From contig NZ_JAINVG010000011.1 in NCBI RefSeq assembly GCF_020400725.1, positions 87,424-151,423 of the forward strand: a stretch of DNA of 64,000 nt. The letters run 5' to 3'. Below, one piece after another: positions 58,349 through 64,000 of the stretch (the first letter of the stretch is position 1; each line of letters begins with the position of its first letter). The notes under the pieces were generated by a model. The model ran no database searches. It was not told where the DNA came from and saw only the letters and a program-made list of their open reading frames with translations. The translations under genes and the position numbers were made by a program. The stretch comes from Streptomyces sp. NK15101 (GTDB lineage: Bacteria > Actinomycetota > Actinomycetes > Streptomycetales > Streptomycetaceae).

Positions 58349-61300
58349 GTGAACGTCCCCCACCCGTACACCGACGTCACCGGCGTACGGCACGCCGGCG
58401 CCCCGGACCCGGTCGTCGCGGCCCTGGGCGCCCTGGGCACCGCGGTCGACTGCGCCGGTCCGCGCAGCCTCGCCCTCGAAGGCCCGCACGTCCTCTGGCT
58501 CGTCGTCGAGGGCGCCCTCGACCTGTTCGCCGTCGACGCGGCCCGGCTCGGCCCCTGGCACTTCCTGGGCCGCCTCGAAGCGGGCACGCTGCTGCTCGGT
58601 CCGGTCGACGGCCCCGCGCACACCCTGATCGGCCGGCCCGCGCAGGGCTGCCTGCTGCACCGCGTCGAGCTGCGCGAACTGCCGTACGCGGGCGGTCAGG
58701 CGTACGGCGACGAGGGCTTCGGACAGCAGCCGTACGGGCAGCAGGGGTACGGCGGCCAGTGGTACGAGGGCCAGTGGTACGAGGGCCAGCGCGCGTACGG
58801 CACGGGGACCGAGGCCCCGCTCAGCCCCCTGGAGCACGCCTTCGCGCTCGGCATCGGGCGCGGGCTGCGCGTCCTGTACCAGGCGGCCCCGGAAGGCAGC
58901 CCCGGCGACGCCCCGGGCACGGCCGACGACGACGTCCTCTGGATGCGGCTCACCCCCGGGAGCATCGCGTACGGAGCCGCCTACGCGACGGGCCACCAGG
59001 GGTACGAGGGCGACGGCTCCGGAACCCTCCTCGTGGACGCCGCGACCTGGCAGGGCATGGTCGACCAGCAGTACCGGCTGCTCTACGCCCTGGACGACTG
59101 GATCGAGCAGCTCGAGCGCGACCACGAGGACCGCGCGGCGGCGGGGATCGAGGCCGGCCGGGCCGCCCGTACCCGGGCCGACCACACGCTGCTCGCCTCC
59201 ATCGGCCGCTCCGGCGGCACCCCGCGGGGCCGAACCGACGACGACGCGACCTACGCGGTGTGCCGGGCCGTCGCCGCCGAGGCGCGCATCACCCTCGCCG
59301 ATCCGGACGGCACGGCCGCGGACCCCGGGCACCTCGACCCCGTCGAACGCATCGCGCTCGCCTCCCGGATCCGCACCCGGGGCATCCGGCTCGGCGACCG
59401 CTGGTGGCGCGAGGACAGCGGGCCCCTCGTGGGGCACCGCGCGGCGGACGGGGCCCCCGTCGCCCTGCTGTGGCGGCGCGGCCGGTACGTGGCCTTCGAC
59501 CCCGCCACCGGTGAGCGGGAGCGCGTCGGCCGGACCGGGGCCGCGGCGTTCGCACCGCGGGCCGTCATGTTCTACCGGCCGCTGCCCGACCGGCCCCTCG
59601 GCCTGCTGCGGCTGCTCCGGTTCAGCGCCCGGGGAACGCGGGCGGAGCTCCGCGACCTGCTCCTCGGCGGGCTCGTCGCGGTCGCCCTCGGCGCCCTCGT
59701 GCCCGTCGCCACCGGCAAGGTGCTCGGCGCGTACGTACCGGCGGGCGAGACGGGGCTGATCGTCCAGGCCGGCTTCGCGATCATCGCGGCCGGCGTCGTG
59801 TCGGCCGCGTTCATGCTGCTGCAGAACACCGCCATCCTCCGTATGGAGGGCCGCGTCGAGGCCACCCTCCAGCCGGCCGTCTGGGACCGGCTCCTCCGCC
59901 TGCCGACGACGTTCTTCGCCGGGCGGTCGACCGGTGAACTGGCCGGTGCCGCCATGGGCATCAGCGCCATCCGCCGGGTCCTGTCCGGCACCGGCCCGGT
60001 GGTCGTCCAGGCGGGCACCGTCGGCACGGTCAACCTGGTGCTGCTCCTCGTCTACAGCGTGCCGCTGGCCCTCGTCGCGCTCGCCCTGCTGCTGGCCACG
60101 GCCGCGGTCTTCCTGGGCCTCGGCCTCTGGCAGCTGCGGTACCAGCGGCAGCTGGTCCGGCTCGGCAACAAGCTCGACAACCAGGCCTTCCAGACCCTGC
60201 GCGGACTGCCGAAGCTGCGCGTCGCGGCGGCCGAGAGCTTCGCGTACGCCGCCTGGGCCGGGCAGTTCGCCCGGACGCGTGAGCTGCACCGGCGCGTCGG
60301 GCGGATCAAGAACGTCCTCGCGGTCCTCGGCGCGGTCTGTCTTCCGCTGTGCACGCTCGTGATGTTCGCGCTCCTGGCCGGCCCGGCCCGCGGCACCCTG
60401 TCCGCGAGCGAGTTCCTCACCTTCAGCACCGCCGTCACGATGATGCTGTCCTCGGTGACGCAGCTGACCGGCGCGCTTCTCTCGGCCGCCGCCGTACAGC
60501 CCATGTTCGAACAGATCAGGCCGGTCTTCCGGGAGACGCCCGAGGTCCGCGGGTCCAGCGCCCGGCCCGGCGAACTGACCGGGGCGATCGAGGCCGAGAA
60601 CCTGTCCTACCGCTACTCCGAGGACGGCCCGTTGGTCCTCGACGGGGTCGGTCTGCGGGTGCGGCCGGGCGAGTTCGTCGCGATCGTCGGGGCAAGCAGC
60701 TGCGGCAAGTCCACGCTCCTGCGGCTGCTCATCGGCTTCGACCGGCCGACCTCCGGCACCGTGCGGTACGACGGTCAGGACCTCGCGGCTCTGGACCTGG
60801 CGGCCGTGCGCCGCCAGTGCGGCGTCGTCCTCCAGAACGCCCAGCCGTTCTCCGGATCCGTCCTCGACTGCATCCGCGGCGCCGGCACGTACCCGCTGGA
60901 GGACGTGTGGGCCGCCGCCGCGATGGCGGGCCTGGCCGAGGACATCAAGGCCATGCCCATGGGCATGCACACGATGCTGTCCGACGGCGGGGGAACCATC
61001 TCGGGCGGCCAGCGCCAGCGACTGATGATCGCTCAGGCGCTCATCCGCAGACCCCGCGTCCTCTTCTTCGACGAGGCGACGAGCGCCCTCGACAACGAGG
61101 CCCAGCGGATCGTCATCGAGTCGACCCGCGCCCTGAACGCCACCCGTGTCGTGATCGCCCACCGCCTGTCCACCATCATGGACGCCGACCGGGTGATCGC
61201 CCTGGCGGACGGACGCGTCGTCCAGGAGGGCACTCCGGCCGAACTCCTCGCCGACACGACCGGGCTGTTCCACGAGCTGGTCCGCCGGCAACTGGGCTGA
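58349..61300 (+). CDS. Second export ABC transporter (NHLM/NHLP permease-ATPase type) with Tyr/Gln/Gly-rich insertion
   Basis: 983 residues from GTG 58349, one base after the previous stop, with AGGAG upstream. The N-terminal ~400 residues are a cyclic-nucleotide-binding-like domain without peptidase residues, typical of the partner ATPase in NHLM systems. It is interrupted at residues 115-153 by a low-complexity stretch rich in Gly, Gln and Tyr. Membrane helices lie at about 435-720, then the ABC domain: GASSCGKST (781-789, atypical Ser-Cys for Gly-Ser), VLQNAQPFSGSVLD, ISGGQRQRLMIAQAL, VLFFDEATSALD and VIAHRLSTIMDADRV. It probably forms one exporter complex with the C39 transporter and the HlyD-type protein. 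Confidence 0.9.
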   Translation: MNVPHPYTDVTGVRHAGAPDPVVAALGALGTAVDCAGPRSLALEGPHVLWLVVEGALDLFAVDAARLGPWHFLGRLEAGTLLLGPVDGPAHTLIGRPAQGCLLHRVELRELPYAGGQAYGDEGFGQQPYGQQGYGGQWYEGQWYEGQRAYGTGTEAPLSPLEHAFALGIGRGLRVLYQAAPEGSPGDAPGTADDDVLWMRLTPGSIAYGAAYATGHQGYEGDGSGTLLVDAATWQGMVDQQYRLLYALDDWIEQLERDHEDRAAAGIEAGRAARTRADHTLLASIGRSGGTPRGRTDDDATYAVCRAVAAEARITLADPDGTAADPGHLDPVERIALASRIRTRGIRLGDRWWREDSGPLVGHRAADGAPVALLWRRGRYVAFDPATGERERVGRTGAAAFAPRAVMFYRPLPDRPLGLLRLLRFSARGTRAELRDLLLGGLVAVALGALVPVATGKVLGAYVPAGETGLIVQAGFAIIAAGVVSAAFMLLQNTAILRMEGRVEATLQPAVWDRLLRLPTTFFAGRSTGELAGAAMGISAIRRVLSGTGPVVVQAGTVGTVNLVLLLVYSVPLALVALALLLATAAVFLGLGLWQLRYQRQLVRLGNKLDNQAFQTLRGLPKLRVAAAESFAYAAWAGQFARTRELHRRVGRIKNVLAVLGAVCLPLCTLVMFALLAGPARGTLSASEFLTFSTAVTMMLSSVTQLTGALLSAAAVQPMFEQIRPVFRETPEVRGSSARPGELTGAIEAENLSYRYSEDGPLVLDGVGLRVRPGEFVAIVGASSCGKSTLLRLLIGFDRPTSGTVRYDGQDLAALDLAAVRRQCGVVLQNAQPFSGSVLDCIRGAGTYPLEDVWAAAAMAGLAEDIKAMPMGMHTMLSDGGGTISGGQRQRLMIAQALIRRPRVLFFDEATSALDNEAQRIVIESTRALNATRVVIAHRLSTIMDADRVIALADGRVVQEGTPAELLADTTGLFHELVRRQLG

Positions 61301-61409
61301 TCCTTCCGCTCCCGGCCGGTGGAAGCGCCGCGCGGCCCCGCGCGGCGAAACCGGGCGGGCCGCCGGGGCGTGTACACGTACGACAGTGATCACCACGGAA
61401 GGAAGCACC

Positions 61410-62330
61410 TTGCACTCCAACGGACCAGGACCGTCCCGCCGTACCGCCCTCGCCCTGGGCGTCGGCACGGCGCTCACGGCCTCGCTCGCGCTGGGCGGGG
61501 GAACCGCGCAGGCCTTACCGGAACCGGGCGGCATCGTCGCGCGGCTGAGGCGCCTGGAGCGGGAGCACACCGCACGGCTCGGCGTGTTCGCCCGTGACAT
61601 GCGCACGGGCAGGACCGTGGCCCACCGGGCGAACGAACGCTTCCCCATGGCCTCGGTGTTCAAGACGCTCGCCGCCGCCGCCGTCCTGCGCGACCTCGAC
61701 CACGACGGCGAGTTCCTCGCCCGGCGCGTCCACTACACCCAGGCGTACGTCACCAGGTCGGGCATCTCGCCGATCGCGGGTCTCGCCGAGAACGTCTCCG
61801 GCGGCATGACGATCGCCGAACTCTGCGACGCCACCATCCGCTTCAGCGACAACACCGCCGGCAACCTGCTCCTCAAGGAGCTGGGCGGCCCCACCGGCAT
61901 CACCCGCTTCTGCCGTTCGATCGGGGACCGCGTCACCCGGCTCGACCGGTGGGAGCCCGAGCTCAACTCGGCGGAGCCCTGGCGGGTCACCGACACCACC
62001 ACCCCGTACGCCATCGGCCTCGACTACGCCCGCCTCGTGCTCGGCGACGTGCTGGAGCCCCACGACCGTGCGCGGCTCACCGACTGGCTGCTCCGCAACA
62101 CCACCAGCACCGAGAAGTTCCGCCGCGGTCTGCCCGCCGACTGGCTCCTCGCCGACAAGACCGGCTCCCCGCGCTACGGCGGCGCCAACGACGTGGGCAT
62201 CGCCTGGCGGCCGGACGGCACGCCGATCGTCCTGGCCGTCCTCTCCACGCAGCCCGAGGAGGACGCCCCCACGGACAACCCGCTGGTGGCCGGAACGGCC
62301 TCCCTGTTGGCGGAGGAGTTCAGCCGGTAG
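61410..62330 (+). CDS. Class A beta-lactamase-like serine hydrolase
   Basis: 306 residues from TTG 61410, with GGAAGGAAG 5-13 bases upstream; a GTG at 61386 lacks a ribosome site. Tat-type signal (SRRTALALGVGTALTASLAL). Class A motifs: MASVFKTL (Ser82-x-x-Lys), RFSDNTAGNLLL (SDN), RWEPELNSAEPWRVTDTTTP (EPELN with general-base Glu) and LADKTGSPRYGGANDVGIAW (KTG). Every catalytic residue of a working class A enzyme is present. It sits 109 bases after the exporter, so it may be part of that locus or simply an adjacent beta-lactam resistance gene. Confidence 0.9.
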   Translation: MHSNGPGPSRRTALALGVGTALTASLALGGGTAQALPEPGGIVARLRRLEREHTARLGVFARDMRTGRTVAHRANERFPMASVFKTLAAAAVLRDLDHDGEFLARRVHYTQAYVTRSGISPIAGLAENVSGGMTIAELCDATIRFSDNTAGNLLLKELGGPTGITRFCRSIGDRVTRLDRWEPELNSAEPWRVTDTTTPYAIGLDYARLVLGDVLEPHDRARLTDWLLRNTTSTEKFRRGLPADWLLADKTGSPRYGGANDVGIAWRPDGTPIVLAVLSTQPEEDAPTDNPLVAGTASLLAEEFSR

Positions 62331-62340
62331 CGTCGAGGCC

Positions 62341-62787
62341 ATGAGTCTCACCGACAGGGAATCGCGCCACCTCAGTGTCCATGTCGACCGGACCGTCGAC
62401 GAGGTCTACGCCTACGCGTCGGATCCGGCCAACCTGCCCGCATGGGCCCATGGCCTGGGGCAGTCCATCGAGAAGGTCGGGGAGGAATGGATCGCGGACT
62501 CCTCTCCCCTGGGGCGCGTCACGGTCAGGTTCGTGCCGCGCAACGAGCTGGGCGTACTCGACCACGACGTCACGCTCCCTTCCGGGGAGACCTTCCACAA
62601 CCCGGTCCGGGTGATCGCCGACGGCACGGGAAGCGAGGTGGTGTTCACCCTCCGCCGCCAGCCGGGGACGAGCGACGGAGACTTCGAGCGTGACGCCGAG
62701 ACGGTCGCCGCCGACCTGGCCCGGCTGAAGGAGTTGCTGGAGTCCGCTCAGGGCCCGTCCGGCGGATCGGGGTCGGACGGGCCCTGA
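62341..62787 (+). CDS. SRPBCC family protein
   Basis: 148 residues from ATG 62341, ten bases after the beta-lactamase stop. HLSVHVDRTVDEVYAYASDP (first strand and helix of the START-like fold), LPAWAHGLGQSIEKVGEEWI, RVTVRFVPRNELGVLDHDVT, GSEVVFTLRRQPG and DLARLKELLES. A hydrophobic ligand pocket is expected; ligand unknown. Likely co-transcribed with the beta-lactamase. Confidence 0.82.
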   Translation: MSLTDRESRHLSVHVDRTVDEVYAYASDPANLPAWAHGLGQSIEKVGEEWIADSSPLGRVTVRFVPRNELGVLDHDVTLPSGETFHNPVRVIADGTGSEVVFTLRRQPGTSDGDFERDAETVAADLARLKELLESAQGPSGGSGSDGP

Positions 62788-62792
62788 GTCCC

Positions 62793-63476
62793 TCAGCGGA
62801 GCCGGCGCGCGCGCAGCACCAGGTCGTGGGTGTGGTGCGCGCCGGCCCCGCCCTCGGGTACCGCGCGCGGCCGCTGCTCGTCCGCCTCCACCTCCCAGTC
62901 GTCGTCGAGCAGGGCCCTGACCATCGAGGGCCAGACGTAGTCGGCCGGGTCGAAGCCGCTCTCGTCCGCCTGCCGGTTCTCCATCCCGGCGTGGTGGACG
63001 AGCAGCAGCACGCCGCCGACCGCGACGGCCGAGATCAGCGCGCGTTCGGCCGCGGCGTCGGGCGTGCGCAGCAGTGCCGGGTACTGCGCGGAGACCAGGT
63101 CGAAGGAGGCCGGCGGGAGCGCCGCCTCCGCCAGGCCGGCGTGGACCCAGCGGACGGTGACGCCGGCGTCCCGCGCGTGCCCCGCCGCCCGCTCCAGTGC
63201 CACTCCCGAGACCTCCAGCGCCGTCACGTCCCAGCCGCCGCGCGCGAGCCAGACGGCGTCCGCGCCCTCGCCGCAGCCGACGTCGAGCACCCGGCCGGGG
63301 GCGAGCCCGGCGACCTCGGCCACGAGCGCACCGTTGGGCCGACCGCTCCAGAGCTGCTCCCGGTCGGCGTAGAGGTCGTCCCATCTCGCCCGTACCGCGG
63401 GGTCTCCGAGGTATCCGTCGGCGGGCGAAGGGGTACGGGCGGAGGCGGGCGTTCCCGCTGCGATGTCGTCGGTCAC
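62793..63476 (-). CDS. Class I SAM-dependent methyltransferase
   Basis: 227 residues from GTG 63476. WDDLYADREQLWSGRPNGAL, then motif I RVLDVGCGEGADAVWLARGG, motif II VTALEVSGVALERAA, motif III FDLVSAQYPALLRT, with LISAVAVGGVLLLVHHAGM. The WSGRPN opening is typical of the TehB/thiol-type methyltransferases that detoxify metalloids or small thiols. Divergent from the sulfide-linked operator and dioxygenase gene, which fits that idea. It converges with the SRPBCC gene, 5 bases apart. Confidence 0.87.
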   Translation of the reverse strand: MTDDIAAGTPASARTPSPADGYLGDPAVRARWDDLYADREQLWSGRPNGALVAEVAGLAPGRVLDVGCGEGADAVWLARGGWDVTALEVSGVALERAAGHARDAGVTVRWVHAGLAEAALPPASFDLVSAQYPALLRTPDAAAERALISAVAVGGVLLLVHHAGMENRQADESGFDPADYVWPSMVRALLDDDWEVEADEQRPRAVPEGGAGAHHTHDLVLRARRLR

Positions 63477-63554
63477 GGATGCACCGTCGCCCACCCCATC
63501 CCGGTCACGCCACTGCTGTTGCCGGTCCGGCAAAACGGCCGAGTGGCGATCCAG

Positions 63555-63628
63555 AATACCCAGGGGGGTATTTGACTTCCCCGCGGGAGCCCCTTTACGG
63601 TCGAGCGTGTAAATACCCGTGGGGGTAT
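63555..63628 (+). promoter_or_regulatory. Promoter flanked by two CsoR/CstR-type operators
   Basis: Two GC-centred palindromes match the ATACCC-n4-GGGTAT form bound by CsoR-family repressors: aatacccaggggggtatt (63555-63572) and atacccgtgggggtat (63613-63628). Between them TTGACT (63572-63577) and TACGGT (63596-63601), 18 bases apart, make a plausible sigma-70-type promoter. One site covers the -35 and the other the start region. The downstream gene is persulfide-linked, so the sulfide-sensing CstR branch is more likely than the copper-sensing one; that is inference. Confidence 0.75.
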
Positions 63629-63783
63629 CCGAGCAGGGGACGCCTCGATGCGTGATCCGGGCCGCCGGCCCGCACACGGTTCGGCCTCGAACGCCGCCGC
63701 CCAGGCGGATCCGGGCCTCCGCCCCGCCACGCCCCGGCGCCTCCGCGCCCGCTTCGGCGTGCGCTCCTGATGAAGGGATTGCC

Positions 63784-64000
63784 GTGTTCTTCGCCCAGTA
63801 CTACCTCGACTGTCTGTCCCAGGCGTCGTACATGATCGCCGACGAGAAGACCGGGCGGGCCGTCGTCGTCGACCCGCGCCGGGACGTCTCGGAGTACCTC
63901 GCCGACGCCGCCGCGCGCGGTTTCACCGTGGTCGGCGTGATCAACACCCACTTCCACGCGGACTTCGTCGCCGGTCACCTGGAGATGGCCGACGAGACCG
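63784..64000 (+). CDS. MBL-fold persulfide dioxygenase-like protein, N-terminal part (runs past window end)
   Basis: 72 codons from GTG 63784, with AAGGGA 7 bases upstream. FFAQYYLDCLSQASYMIADE, TGRAVVVDPRRDVSEYLADA and VGVINTHFHADFVAGHLEMA. The THFHADFVAGH zinc/iron motif with Phe after Asp, and the QxYLxCLSxASYxI opening, are those of ETHE1/CstB-type persulfide dioxygenases, often fused to rhodanese domains. The C-terminal half is outside the window. The CsoR/CstR-type operators upstream agree with a sulfide-detoxification role. Confidence 0.85.
   Translation, partial: MFFAQYYLDCLSQASYMIADEKTGRAVVVDPRRDVSEYLADAAARGFTVVGVINTHFHADFVAGHLEMADET

Noticed and set aside
58334..61663. 1109-codon open frame antisense to the second export ABC transporter
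   Set aside because: It is a long Arg/Gly/Asp-rich shadow frame typical of GC-rich DNA. The plus-strand frame has Walker A/B, signature and H-loop motifs and a good ribosome site.
1..64000. CRISPR arrays
   Set aside because: No regularly spaced direct repeats of 25-40 bases with unique spacers were seen; the tandem repeats noted have no spacers.

Overview
The window is high-GC actinobacterial DNA and looks like a Streptomyces chromosome, most likely an accessory or arm-type region. The support is near-exclusive G/C at third codon positions, many GTG and TTG starts, GTGA/ATGA translational overlaps, and typical families (DUF6193, DUF6221, PadR, TetR, SMI1/KNR4, MpaB/DUF2236, ECF sigma with zinc-finger anti-sigma, Ser/Thr kinases). 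There is no core housekeeping operon. The window opens inside a GMC oxidoreductase gene and ends inside a persulfide-dioxygenase-like gene.

Layout. 0-8 kb: GMC oxidoreductase tail, histidine phosphatase, DUF6193 protein, a GNAT/maleylpyruvate-isomerase chimera, a HupE/UreJ membrane protein, a secreted metallophosphatase, an MFS transporter and a TolB-like propeller protein. 8-10 kb: decayed DNA, two small hypothetical genes, and a tRNA-like RNA gene with unusually long arms. 10-19 kb: hydrolases and divergent regulator/target pairs (TetR with an MBL hydrolase, ArsR-type with a DHA2 MFS pump), a PQQ-type propeller and an SMI1 protein. 19-20 kb: a scar holding pieces of an azoreductase and its HxlR regulator. 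20-26 kb: MpaB-like oxygenase, VOC protein, secreted M4 neutral protease, and a DUF2975/HTH pair behind twin palindromes. 26-33 kb: a membrane-anchored helical-repeat protein, a mobile-element remnant, a secreted GGxGxD-repeat protein, a cupredoxin operon opposite an ECF sigma/anti-sigma pair, and a ruined two-component system. 33-40 kb: a frameshifted Ser/Thr kinase, hypotheticals, several transposase remnants and an alpha/beta hydrolase/PadR pair with a clear operator. 40-49 kb: 2'-5' RNA ligase-like protein, PhoD-type phosphatase, an SDR interrupted by an in-frame stop, a P450, and several broken small genes. 49.5-54.5 kb: tRNA-Trp, a quinone reductase with divergent XRE regulator, a standalone trpF, a D,D-carboxypeptidase and two GNATs.

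54.9-61.3 kb is the most interesting block. An 83-residue double-glycine-leader peptide with a cysteine-free, Gly/Val/Thr/Leu-rich core is followed by a very strong hairpin, then three coupled genes: an HlyD-type adaptor, a C39-peptidase ABC transporter, and a second ABC transporter of the type found in NHLM/NHLP bacteriocin systems. No modification enzyme is present, so this looks like a dedicated export system for an unmodified hydrophobic peptide. A class A beta-lactamase-fold protein, an SRPBCC protein, a methyltransferase and a sulfide-stress-type operator/dioxygenase gene follow.

Two patterns cut across the window. Many genes are broken by deletion, transposition or nonsense. In addition, at least four otherwise intact genes are each put out of frame by the apparent loss of a single C on the coding strand at or near a C-run, which could be recent mutation or systematic consensus error. 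All family assignments are by eye from motifs; no database search was run.
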